Assembly (NCBI GenBank): GCA_013397455.1
Contig: VYZB01000279.1
Coordinates: 1,109,260 to 1,173,259 of the forward strand
Length of the DNA: 64,000 nt
Source: Crotophaga sulcirostris
Taxonomy: Eukaryota; Chordata; Aves; Cuculiformes; Crotophagidae
Reading direction: 5' to 3'
Made by a program: the position numbers and the translations under genes. Shown piece by piece: positions 40,271 through 52,900 of this stretch. Within the stretch, counting starts at the first letter, position 1. Each line of letters opens with the position of its first letter. The notes under the pieces were generated by a model that was given only the letters and a program-made list of their open reading frames with translations, did no database searches and was not told where the DNA came from.

Positions 40271-40680
40271 TATCATAGAATCATAGAATGGTTTGGGTTG
40301 GAAGGGACCTTCAAGATATCCAGTTCCAACCTCCCTGCCATGAGCAGGGACACCTCCCACCAGCCCAGGCTGCTCCAGGCCCCATCCAACCTGGCCTTGG
40401 GCTCTTCCAGGGAGGGGGCACCCACAGCTTCCCTGGGCACCCTGTGCCAGGGCCTCACCGCCCTGGAATTTCTCCCCGAGCTCTAATCTATATCTCCCCC
40501 TCCTTCCAATTTAAAGCCGTTCCCTCTCGTCCTATCACTCCACGTCCTTAAAAAAAGCCCTTTCCCAGCCTTCCTGTAACCCCTTCAGGTACTGGAAGAC
40601 CACTATAAGGTCTCCCCGGAGCTCTCTCTTCCCCGGACTGAAACGGAGGCCTCCCCTCAGCTTCCCTTTCCCTCAGAAAG
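40271..40680 (-). mobile_element. CR1 LINE 3' fragment next to the YTHDC1 CpG island
   Basis: Full 3' signature (TCATAGAAT twice, TTGGGTTGGAAGGGACCTTC) followed by the usual blocks (CCAGCCCAGGCTGCTCCAGG, CCAACCTGGCCTTGGGC, AGGTACTGGAAGACCACTAT). It ends within about 40 bp of the NRF1-type motif of the promoter. The aligned copy at 41251 is similar along its length. Confidence 0.85.
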
Positions 40681-40716
40681 GCCCTTTCCCTCCCCACGCA
40701 CTTTTATCCCAGGGGC

Positions 40717-40728
40717 CGCGCACGCGCA
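40717..40728. promoter_or_regulatory. NRF1-type palindrome
   Basis: CGCGCACGCGCA fits the NRF1 consensus YGCGCAYGCGCR at every position and lies about 160 bp before the start codon. Confidence 0.6.
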
Positions 40729-40859
40729 CACCAGCAGCGCCGCAGGGGCCGCTTTACGCGCGCGCGCCCCGGCCTGGCCCCGCCCCGTGACGCGCACGGC
40801 ATAAACAAAGCGGTGCCCGCCGGGAAGAGGGCAGTGTTACGTGCAGGAAGGGAGCGCCT

Positions 40860-40866
40860 CCATCTT
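40860..40866 (+). promoter_or_regulatory. YY1-type motif in the 5' UTR/promoter
   Basis: CCATCTT, the core of the YY1 motif common just downstream of housekeeping start sites, 23 bp before the ATG. Confidence 0.5.
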
Positions 40867-40888
40867 AGGCGCGCGGCGCGGCGCCGGG

Positions 40889-40916
40889 ATGGCGACCGAT
40901 AGCCGGGAGGAGAAAG
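40889..40916 (+). CDS. YTHDC1: YTHDC1 exon 1 (coding part)
   Basis: ATG in context GCCGGGATGG; encodes MATDSREEK plus the first base of an Asp codon. The donor is AAAG|GTACTC. The start matches the human N-terminus (MAADSREEKDG). Confidence 0.95.
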
Positions 40917-43900
40917 GTACTCGGCCGAGGGGAGGCGCGGTGGTCGCGCCCCGGGGCGCGGGAGTGGATCCGGGCAGGGGTCACCTTGTCTTACCGCCCC
41001 CTCTTGCGCGGGGTCGGNNNNNNNNNNNNNNNNNNNNNNNNNNNNNNNNNNNNNNNNNNNNNNNNNNNNNNNNNNNNNNNNNNNNNNNNNNNNNNNNNNN
41101 NNNNNNNNNNNNNNNNNNNNNNNNNNNTTCGTTGTCTGGAGACGCGGGGTGTGGGGACAGGGCTCCTGTGGGGCGGGGGGAGCTGGAGCCGCCCTGCGTG
41201 GTGGTGCCCGGGGCAAGGTGACCGCAGCAGCCGGCACGGGAGTACAGGCCGTGGAGTGATTTGGGTTGGAAGGGACCTTAAAGCCCACCCAGCTCCACCC
41301 CCCTGCCCTGGGCAGGGACCCCTCTCACCAGCCCAGGCTGCCCCAGGCCCCATCCAACCTGGCCTTGGGCACCTCCAGGGAGGGGGCACCCATAGCTTCC
41401 CTAGGCAACCGATGCCAGGGCCTCACCGCCCTCAGCATAAAGAATTTCTTCCTAATGTCTAATCTTAATCGTCTTTCTTCCAATTTATAGCCATTCCCCC
41501 TTGTCCTGCCACTCCGTGTCCTTGTAGAAAGTGCCTCCCCAGCTTTCCTGTAACCCCTTCAGGTACTGGGAGGCCGCTATGAGGTCCCCCCAGAGCCTTC
41601 TTTTCTCCAGGCTGGACACCCCCAACCCTCTCAGCCTGTCCTCACAGCAGAGGGGCTCCAGCCCTCTGATCATCTTCGTAGCCTCCTCTGAGCCTGTTCC
41701 AACAGTTCTATATCCTTCTTATGTTGGGGATTCCAGAACTGGCCACAGCACTCCAGGTGGGCTCTCAGGAGAGCGAAGCAGACAGGGAGAATCACCTCCA
41801 TCAACCTGCTGGCCACGGTTGTGCGCCTTAAGTTTATCCTTATTGGCAGAAAGTTACCACTGATTATCTTCTTGCAGAAAGTACCTCCACTTCTTTATTT
41901 CTGTTTGGATCCCGAGCTGTACCTTTTGTAGGATTTTCTGCCCAGGGGCATAGTTACTTTAACTAGAGGAAGCTACCTTAGGAATATTATTTTGGAGATT
42001 TTTTTTGCTCGGCTTTTTGCAGTCAGTTACACTTTTTAGGCACTATGGGTAAATAAGTTTGAGTTAAAGAAATTGAACATTTTTGGGGTAATATATTTTC
42101 ACAACCCATAACTTTGTCACACAGAAGCTGAAACAGCTGCATATTGTTTGTGAGGTTATGTGGGTTGTTCAGTCTTCACAAAATAGTCTATATAAGAAAT
42201 TAAAAAAAAGCTTCGATGTAGAAGATTGCGGTTTGGTGTTTAGTACAGATAATAGTAGTCTTTTAAAAAAAAGGTAAAAGGATCACTGTGGTGATGTGGC
42301 TTGGTTTGCATTGGTTTGGATTTTTATGGTATACATTTCATATAAAGTTTTTTGCGAGATAGGTGTCCATACAATATCAGAGTGGTGAAGGTTTGCTGGC
42401 TCTAATGTTTAATGTGACGTTAGATTACATGGAGAACTCCCACTAGGTTTTATTAGAACTCATATGTAAAATTATTTCTGATGCTTGATTCTTAACGGCA
42501 TTGTAAGACTGGTGGGATGGGATATGGTCAGGTTTTGTTGAAATAGATGTCAGCTGCCACCATGGATGAGCAGTGAAATGCAACATTATGTTTATGCTCC
42601 TTTTGGAAGAGAAATGCTATTTCACTGCTTTAAAAAAAGTGGAAATAAATCACACACACAGATTTGGTTGGAAGTTGCCTGGTCTTATCTCCACTGTTCA
42701 TCGTTAGATTTTTGCTTGGACCCTTCCTTGAATAGATCTAACACTCATGGCCAACAGAGGAAAGATGGCCTGCCCAGGTTACTTTCCCACCGTTTCAGGT
42801 GAGTTAAATTTGTTCACGGAAGGATCCAACATACCCCAGAGTCAACCAAAGATAAACCCAGTTGGGAATGTCTGTAGTGAAAAGAACTAATTTGGGCCTT
42901 CCCCCTTCAGCAATGATGAACTGTAAGAAATCAGTCTTCTACCTTTTTTGTTTCTTTCGTCATGCTTTCCCAGATGTTTTTCTTGATCTGTCTGAGATAA
43001 TTTAGCTCATCATGTTGAATACTAACAGTTGACAGTTCAGTGAGTGGAATCATCTTATGGAAGTCAGTTGAGCAGTGTACTTGGTGCAAGTGAGAGTTAA
43101 CTGTGTGTTCACATTGCCCTTTTTGCATCACCATGCTGCTGAATAAAACTGGAAATTTATTTTTATATAAATCTGATAGGTGTAGCTGCAGAAGGGGATG
43201 CGAGGGAAACTCATTCTGCTCCTGTATATTGTGTACTTGTTTAAGGTTCCAACTACAAATCAGGCTCACCTAACCTGGAAGGGATTCATCAGAGTGTGTG
43301 CGTCAGGCTTGCTTATCCCATTAAATTTTCTTTATCTTTTCATTTATTTCAGAACCAACTGATACATGAGTCTCTTGCCATGTCTGAATGCTTCTGCAGT
43401 AGCTAGATTAAGTATAGCTTGCTCAAGTATACTGTTTTCTCACCAAAAGGAAACAAAGCTAAGGTTCAATATGTGTGATCTGAGATGGGTGATGTGTTCA
43501 ATATTCTAATCCTAGTGCACCTCTTTTTCATTGATCTCCAGTAAAAAACTCCAGTGTTCTGAACTTGCCTAATCTTCCACAGGGAAGCACAATGTAACCC
43601 AGGAAATTGCAGCCCATGTTTAGCAGTTGCACAGACATGAATCTGACTCCTACAAGCCTCATCAGTAAAAGCAAGAATATTTGCTGTGGATATATAGTTA
43701 CCTGCAAACATGAAGAGCTGTTCCCAAGAGAATTATGATGCAGCTTTGCGTTATATTTAAATGCCCTGTAACTGTAAACTGCCAGGGAAAGGACTGATCC
43801 ACTTCTCTGTGTACTACTTCCTTTGCATCAACTACAGCAATTGTGCAGTTCAGGGCCCACTTCTGCATGCCATTAGCACAGCAGTTGTGGAGAAATGCCA

Positions 43901-46900
43901 TCAAGAAAGCTAGCAAGCATGCTGACTTCAGAATCAGTACTATATACTTTTATTCAGGTGTACATTGTGTCTTTTTTTAATATCAGTCTGTACAGCATCT
44001 CTTGTTGTGAAGCTCAAGATTTTGAGATAGATAAATTGCCAAGCTGGAGGGCTTGTTTGCTGCCTTACTCCGTGTTGTCCAGTACAGGAATCCTTACCTG
44101 CTGCTTTATAACGTTGTACAATGCATCTTTTACAGATCCCGTTAGCTAACTGAATCCTTGGGCTTTGCTCTGCTTTCTTTTTCCCAAACACAGAAAATAG
44201 AATCAATGGTAGTAATATAAAGTGAAAGAGCTAAGAATTATAGAGTTTAGGAGAAGAAATTTGAGATTCCAAAATTAATACCTTTTCTGTTATTTTTCTC
44301 TTTGCCTGCCTTGGCTTAGTACTCTCTTATTTTTAAAGTGCTTGGAATATAAATCTGCTGTCTTAAAGCTGGTGAATCCTCCTTCTACCATGATCACCAT
44401 AAATCCCTTTTCAGGCAAAGTGAAACAGTCTGAAACAGTGGCAAACTTTAAAAGTTGTGTGACTGAGTGTGGTCAGTTACTGCTCTAGCATTAATTTTCT
44501 TGAATTTTTGCCCTTTTGATCAAGGTGAACCAGTTGTAGCAGGTTTTTTTCAGAGCAGCTCAGAATTAATTGTGCAACAAGTAGGCACTACTTTCGTCTT
44601 CATCGGTGGGGTAACCTAACTTAACGTTCTTGTTGTTAACTTGCCCTGTTGCGTTTTTTCTATTTCTACGTGACCCACAAAATTCACCATCCTAAAACAG
44701 CAACGACAACAAAAATAGCTGAGACAGACAATTGAAGGTGCAAGTTCCTCGGGGTTGTGAGGAGAGAGGTCCCTCCTCTTCGCTTATGGCATTCAGACTA
44801 TCTCCCAGTCTGCTTTTTCTCAAATATTGTACAGGCTTTTTTGTTAAGTTTTCATTTGTGTAGGTCAGCTTTCCTGCAAAGCCTGTGTGACATGAGAAGC
44901 AAACTTGGACCTTATTCAGAGGCCTAAATGCATCCTGTGACGTATTTTAATTCTTTTATTTGCTTTACTTGATCCTTCCAACTGAAATTATGGAAATAAA
45001 TCAAGATTATGTTAATTTTTGCCTCAGGGCAGATCTGTAACCTTAAAGGAAATGCTTGGGTTTGTAAATACTACTTTTGCTGTAGTTTATGTATCCAGAC
45101 TTCTTATAGTTGTTTTAAACTTTTTTGTTTTCAGATGGTGAACTGAACGTTCTGGATGACATTTTGACTGATGCTCCTGACCAGGATGATGAGTTGTATA
45201 ACCCTGACAGTGAGCAAGATAAAAGTGAGAAAAAGGGTAGGTGGCTTTGGTAGTGAATGGCCTGCAGGAACATAAACAGTAAAAAACATCTTTTTTTATT
45301 AGGGTTAACGTCTTTGAAGTAGCAGCTCTTATAACCTGATTGAAAGAGTTCCAAAAATATTTTGTGGACAAGTGCTTTTTCACCCAACCTTCCAAGCAAA
45401 CAGTTAACCAAGTTTCCTTTTGTCTCATGAGCAATTGCTAAAACTAGCTTGTTGTGAATTCACTTCCTGTTAGAAAATGACTGTACTTTTTGATTAAATG
45501 AAGTGAAATGGAAATGGGGCAGTAGGGTCTCAAAGTCTGGGTTTAGCTCCATTCTTTGATTTGGTTTTAAACCAATACCATTAAGTATTTAATTTAGCAT
45601 TCTCTTATACCAAATTAGCATTCTTAAATACCAAAGCCTAAAGGATTGCTATTTTAAAGTAAAATGTGTGTTTCAGAACATGAGCTGTTAACTAACGAGC
45701 AATTTTGAGTGTTGTTGCAAACCCTACAACTGGAAGATGCTGCTTAGGACTGCGACATGGGAATTAATGAAAGTAGAGAAAGTAGGTGCCTCTGCACAGT
45801 TTTTTGTTTGATACACTAAATAACATTGAACTTGATATCTCTTTCTATTTTAAGGATCAAAAAGAAAAACTGACAGGATGGAAATGGCTGAAAACAAGAG
45901 ACAAAAACTTTCTGTGCATTCATCCAGGCAGATGATGCCAAAGCCTCCTAGTTCATCAGTTAGCAATAATAAGAGAATAGTGAGTACGAAAGGAAAACCA
46001 GTATCAGAATACAAGAATGAGGAGTATCAGAGGTCTGATAGAAACAAACGCCCGGATGGCGATCGAAAGACACGCATGTCAAGCAGTTCCAGGGAACCTT
46101 ACAAAGGACCACCAGAAAAAACTTGCTTGAGGAAGAGGGATATTGACAGAAGGGCGAAGTCTTCTACACCAGATGGTTCAGAGGTATTATATCTTCTTGC
46201 TGCCTTATAAATAAAGCAATGAGACCTTTATAAGGCACATTCTCATAGGACTGTATGTGCATCATGACAATGTTACATGACTGCTGATTCGCTTTTTCTT
46301 TAAACATCAGAGAATCAGACATGATGTTGATAGAAGACCAAGCAGATCCAGCCATTCTTCTAAAGAAGAGGTGAACTCTGAGGAATATTGTTCAGATCAT
46401 GAGACGGGCAGTAGTGGTTCCTCTGAACAAGGCAATACAGAGAATGAGGAGGAAGGAATGGAAGAGGAGGATGATGATGAAGGGGAGGAGGATGAAGAGG
46501 TAGAAGAAGATGGGGAGGAAGATGAAGAAGAGTATGAACAGGATGAGAGAGATCAGAAGGAAGGAAATGACTATGACACACGAAGTGAAGCCAGTGATTC
46601 TGATTCAGAATCTGCCTCTTTCACTGATGGGTCAGTCAGATCTGGAACTGGTTCAGATGCATCAGGTAGGTAACATCTAGCACGCTAATTAAAAATACCT
46701 TGCCATTGAAAGTTTGGCAGCTTTTAAAAATAACCACTTCTTGACTGTCAAAAGTAAGCCTTAGTAGTACAAGCAAGCAAGATGTTAATTATGAAATGCC
46801 ATAGGCAGAAATGCACTGGAAAGTGGTGTTGCCTTACACCAAAACTTGTGAATATCAGGATTCATTGTGTTTGTGATTGCTTCGGCCTTGCTGTTCAGTG

Positions 46901-49900
46901 CTTTGAACTGTTAGAATTATTATTTCCCTAGGTGTCTTAATGGCTTAGTTTCCAATATGATTAAGTTGGTGTTTTGCTGTTCTTTATTTGCCTAGGTGAG
47001 CGACCTGGTAGAATGGTGTAGTAAAAGCACTTTCTCTCCAGGGAAGGGTAGTTGAATCTTAAATAGTGACTGCCTTCAGCATGGGATATCTAAACCTAAG
47101 TTGAAATGATCAGGGCAAATTTAGAACGAGAGAAATATGTTAAGCAGAAACTAGAAACAAGTGCTTCACAGTTATGTTATAACTGGTCCTAACTTACAGA
47201 TGTGAAGTGTTAATGACTTCAATACTTTTGGATTTGGCTTTTCATTGTTGTGGGTTTTTTTGTTTTTAACAAAGCAACTTACAGTCCTGATAAAATCTGT
47301 TTTCTGTATCTTCCTTGTCTGAAGTCTCCATAGATGGTCATCCTGCTTAACATAATGCTTTTTTTGGCTCAGCTCTCAGGTTTGGAATTAGAGAACAGAA
47401 AGGTGTAAGCTAAAGACAAGTGAAGCCGTAATAGCTGTTCTAAAAAGCTCCATAGTATAATGTGACACTTTTAAGAGTAGAAATGATTGCCTGTGTGGCA
47501 CAGTGTTTTGTTTTCATACCTCTTACCTTTTTGTTGAACTCTGATTGAATGAGGACATATCACTATCTCAACACAGTTTGTGCTTTGTATTGCAAATTTG
47601 GGTGAAGTCTGAAGGGAAGTGCCAAAACACCAGGGAGATAAATTATGTCTCTAAACTTTGCACAGAATTACTACATTTGGGGTGTTTGTCTTCTTTTTGT
47701 GAATGAGAAGTTTGGTTAATAAACCTTTGCTTATTTTGTGTGTGATAGTTTTAGGGCAGCAACCACAATTTTCATACATAAGCCAAATGTTCGCTATTAC
47801 AGATGTTATTTTCCTGTCTCAGTACTTTTTATCTCAATTTTGTCTGCCACTTGATGTTGAAAATATTGCTTTTATTTGTTATGGGGTTTTTTAGATGAGA
47901 AAAAGAAGGAGAGGAAGAGAGCTAGAGGTATCTCTCCAATTGTTTTTGACAGAAGCGGAAGTTCTGCATCAGAATCGTATGCAGGTATTCTTTTATTGCT
48001 TGTCATCCTGACTTGCATCAAATCTTAATGTGTAATCTAAAATAAATGTAACTGGCTGTAGAGATTTATGGGTTCTGTAGCTTTGTATAATTTGGTATTG
48101 ACTTCTGGCATGTTGTGTGTGGATACCTTTGGGGGGAAGTAGGCTTTCTTGTCACTTTAATGCTATTCTGTTGCTTAAGTGGAATTTTCACTTTTTTTTT
48201 TAATCTTGGAAGATGATGATTCAGTGACTAGTTTTCTGAGTAGGAAATTGTTCAAATACTATTTTAAAAAGACTAAACCCAAACCAAACAACCTAAAACC
48301 AAGCCAAAACAAACTGAACCAAAACAAAACACTCGTGCACATTGAACAGTATTTTTTGTGTGTGTGGGTGCGCGCCAGAAAGCATAATTTGTCATGAATG
48401 AAAATTGTATGTGACAAGGCTGTAGAAATTGTATATTATCTCTATTAAGGCTCAATCTGAACAAATGTACTTTGGCTAAACGCAGGTTCAGAAAAGAAGC
48501 ATGAGAAATTATCATCTTCCGTTCGTGCTGTCCAAAAAGGTATCATTTAAATTTGAATTTTTAATGCATGCCCCATAGCAAGCCATTGTCTCTGTTCATT
48601 AAATTACCTGTAAGTAGTAATGTTCCGATATAAATCAGTTTGAGCACATAATGTTCTGAGCATAATAAGTGAGTTTTGAGCTACTTTTGCATGTGTTCAG
48701 AGTGATATGCAAAAAGTTCAGTCGCTTTACACCTTGCAGAGGCAACAGAGCAAAAAATAGATTGCTTACATCTGAGAAGAGGAACATTTCAGCACTTTTT
48801 TGGACAACTTATGCTCATAGTGAATGATACCCAGTATTTATTGAAATAAGGAAGGAAATAAGTCCAGTATATCGGAACATCACTGAATCATGCTGATTTT
48901 ATTTTATTTCTTCTTTACCTGAATATCTTTACCTGAATATCTTAAGTTTTATTTTTGATTTGGTTTCCCCTGGCATTTTGTGCTCTACAGCCTAAACTTG
49001 CAGTTGGGTGGTTGACTGCGGTAATACAGGGGTAACAACTGGGTGGGATACAATACTTTTTGAAGGAAGCAAACACTTACTTATGCTCAAAGTAACATTT
49101 TTAGTCAACTGTAAATATTTACAGTTCAGCTTATGTGACTTTTGTTTTTTCAGACCAAACAAGTAAACTTAAATACATTCTTCAAGATGCAAGATTCTTT
49201 CTCATCAAGAGTAATAACCATGAAAACGTATCACTTGCTAAAGCAAAGGTATGTTGAATTTTATTCAAACTGATCACTTTCTGTTTTTAAACACACCCAC
49301 CTTACTACAGAAAAGCATATAGATAGATGCGTTCTTTTCTCCATCGCTTAAATCTTGGTAGAGGCAAGGGTAACAGATACTGATTATTCAAAGGTAGCTA
49401 TTCTGCTTCCATTGTAACTTTGAAAAGTTTCTAGACTGTCAAGAGTGGGATTAAAAAGAACCCTCAAGGTCTGCTTGATAACATACTAAACCAACCTCCA
49501 TTGGGATTGCTGCGATGGTATTCTCTCCATTTCATCAGCACTTGTGTTCATGTTGCTGTACTGTGAGGAGGTTCAGAAGGTTGTTCTGGCTTTCATCTAA
49601 TGCTCTAAAACTACTTTTTTTCAGTTGATTCAGAGTTCTGAAGCCTTACTACAGAAATGTATGCCTGGCAGTGCTGGTGTAAGGGAGTTCTTTGGGAGGG
49701 ATTCCAGCGTACTGGATTTCAACTGCTGAGGAGTGGCACTAGGCCACACTGGTGGTTTTGTATTTGCATGTGTATTTGAAACAGCTTGTATATAAAATAG
49801 CTGATTTGCTGTTACATAATGTACACAGAGTAGATGATTAAATTTGTGAAGATCTTCTAAAAGAGAATAGCATTAAAATAATTAAATGTATCTTAAAATT

Positions 49901-52900
49901 CCCAGACAGGTTTGGCTATCCTCCCACCCTCAGCTTTGGGTCTGATCTTTGCAGTGAACACTATTCTGACTGGTGTTTGCTGTAGCTTTTCAGAGGAATA
50001 TATCCTTTCTGCGCCTCATCCACACTTGGAGCTGCAACATTATTCTAGTTCCTAAAGTTATTGGAGTGGATGCTTTGCCTCTTGGTGTATAGGCAACTGT
50101 GCTTTCATGAAACTGGCTTTTGTATTGCCAACATAACATATTGTTGTAGTTCACTGCAGGGCTTAACAAGCAGCCAAAAAACAATGTATATCTGACTGAA
50201 AGCTAATAAAAAANATATATATATATATAGTTCTCTAATGAACTGTCAGAGTCAGGCAGGCACTAATCTGAGCACAGAGTAGAACATGAGTACTTATTTT
50301 CCAGAAAAAAGAAAGGGAACAAACGTTTTCTTTGGTAGATCCTAGATAATATTCTGTGGCTGAAATTTGTATGTAGTAAACCAGTGTAAGCTTCCCCTCT
50401 GAGTTTGCCCAGAGAATGGACTGGGGAACTGATCTTGCTGAAAAGTAATACAGCAAACTGGTGTTCTGTAGCACAGCTCAGTTGGTACATTACAACGGGT
50501 TGGATTTTATCGTACATGGATACACAGTGGCTGAAGGGGAAAAGGTAGGAATTAGCAGGTGAGGGTATGGGAGACTGCACAAAACTGTTTTAAAATGTTG
50601 GTCTGGTGTCATATATTTCTGGCCTCTTACTAGAAGAGTTTTAAAGTCTGCAAGCTCTTTGTCCTCAACGAATCTGTCATATTAAGATGACTGAAGTCCA
50701 GCTGCCTGCCTTTCAGTATATTTGCTGCTGTTTATTCATAATTTTTGTGTATTATACATCAACTTCCAAAGTCACTTAAAACATACATTAAAAATACTAG
50801 AGACGAAGGTTTACATCTATCTGTCCATCATTATTGTTGAAAATAAAACCTTATAGACGGTCTGAATGCATCTGCAGTGTTCCAAAAAAATTATTGAAAA
50901 ACCAGTGTTTTGTCATAGGGCAGGCTACAAATATTTTCTGAAGGAACTGAATTTAGCAATAGCTTTCTCTTTCCATTATCTTCTATCCTAGAACACTAGT
51001 CTTGTTATTCTTGTCTGCGCTATGTACTTCTGTCAGCTAAATCACTTGAGATGAACTCTTCTATTTTGGTGGTTTGGGGGGGCTTGTTTTGTTTTAGGGA
51101 GTATGGTCAACGCTTCCAGTGAATGAAAAGAAGCTTAATGCTGCATTTAGATCAGCGAGGAGTGTTATTTTGATATTTTCTGTGAGAGAGAGTGGCAAAT
51201 TCCAAGGTAAGGGAAAGCGAGCTGTTATCAAGGTAAGTGAAAGTGAACTTTTTGTGCAATAGCTTTTCTGTTGTCTTTGTTACAATTTATGTGAAATCCT
51301 TTAGGATTTGCGAGATTGTCTTCAGAGTCCCATCATGGAGGATCACCTATACACTGGGTGCTGCCTGCAGGAATGAATGCAAAAATGTTGGGAGGTGTCT
51401 TTAAAATTGACTGGATTTGCAGGTAAATCTTCATTTATGTTGCTGTTTAGTTACAGGGTGTTATAATACCCTTTCTGTGTATTGCTCACTGGAGTGCTGA
51501 CAGCATCCTTTTGAAAACTCTATTCAACTGGAGATCTGTCCTGCAGTCTCCTCAAATCGACACATCCATGCTGCAGCTTGACTCGCATCTGCACCTGACA
51601 TGCACTATGGATTTTCTTTTTTTAAAGTAGAGAATTAATTAATTTAGAGATTTTTGACACTTGATTGTGTTCTTTCACTGATCTCTTGCACAGAGAAAAC
51701 TATTCTGAAGTCTTTGAGTAAAAACAACTGCTATAAGGCCTCACCTGTCCTCATCTGACATTTTGGCATGTGACTGATGATAGAAAATGGTAGTGCTCTG
51801 TGGTAACATATGAAATAGTAAAAATATTTTGCATAATGTAGAGGTTGTGAACAGTACGTTCATTGATTTAATTCAGGGGTGTCAAATTTGCAGCCTGAGG
51901 GCCGAATCCATCCCTCCACTGTGTTTTATCCAACCCTGCACCTTGTTTGTACCCATTGGCAGCGCTGAACTCCTTGTCCCTGCGCTCCTGCCAGTGCTGG
52001 GCACGTGTGCAGCGTGTGACGCGCGTTACGCTGCAGGAGCAGGAGAACGGCGGGAGCCCTGAGTTTAACACTCCTGATTTAACTGATTATGCCTTACGGA
52101 AAAGATTTTAAACCTCTCTTAGAACTGACATAGCTCTTTCTTGTGAGATACTTTGTGTAGTTGTACAGGCACCTAGGATTGCCCAAAAGACTAAATACTG
52201 GGAAGGTGAAACTTTGAATTGGAGAAAAATCTAGGTCAGAAAGGTCCTTTGAAAGTTACTGACTCCAACCTCCAGCTCAAAGTGGTTCTAGCTTCGTAGT
52301 TAGGTCAGATGCTCAGAAATTTATTTGAGTAGGTACCATGAACTACTAGCATGCATAAAGACTGGTCAGCATATTAAGATGGTGAGATAGTAAGCAAGCA
52401 CGATCTCGATATTGTACAAAGAAAAAATAACCCCAGAATTCTTTATGATATGTTGTCATAGCATGGACTATACTAGTTAATATTAGAGTATGTCAAAGTG
52501 TAATGTACAGTTACTAATATGTACTCATACATTCATTCAGAAGTCTGACAGTGCAAGGAATAACAGGATTTTGTATGTAATGTCCTGCTGTATGCATTTT
52601 TAATGTTTTTTTTACAAAAAAATGAGGCAAAACTATAAATGGTCCCACTTGCATATTTAGGCGTGAATTGCCATTCACTAAATCTGCTCACCTGACCAAT
52701 CCTTGGAACGAACACAAGCCAGTAAAGATTGGACGTGACGGACAGGTTTGTTACTTTTTTTTTTCTATAACCAACATTTTCTAGTGCTTGCTTTCAGCTT
52801 TGTATGTTACAGAAGATTTGGAATCTTTTTAGGTCAGTTACTTTCAGTAGAGTTCTGTGACAGAAGCACTTGACTTGTTTCTAATACCATTGTTGAAGAG

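Larger units (their letters stand above)
40690..41260. promoter_or_regulatory. YTHDC1: YTHDC1 CpG-island promoter
   Basis: Abrupt rise in G+C and CpG around exon 1, with no TATA box close to the ATG, as for a broadly expressed gene. It holds an NRF1-type palindrome, a YY1-type site and a GTGACGCGC element (40787-40795). The part inside intron 1 contains an assembly gap, so the island is incompletely known. Confidence 0.8.
40917..45134 (+). other. YTHDC1: YTHDC1 intron 1
   Basis: The longest intron, 4.2 kb. It carries the downstream part of the CpG island, the assembly gap and a CR1 copy within its first 1 kb. The remainder (about 41831-45134) shows nothing I recognise. Confidence 0.8.

Noticed and set aside
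40704..41288. 194-codon minus-strand frame across the CpG island
   Set aside because: It reads through 110 N and CR1 sequence; GC-rich DNA is poor in stops.
46360..46581. His/Pro/Leu-rich minus-strand frame over YTHDC1 exon 4
   Set aside because: Shadow of the acidic GAG/GAT tract on the coding strand.
51829..52062. Open frame sharing [15 protein letters not shown] with another at 21109-21297
   Set aside because: The shared peptide comes from the 203-bp hAT-like repeat, not from a gene family; neither copy has a full coding structure.
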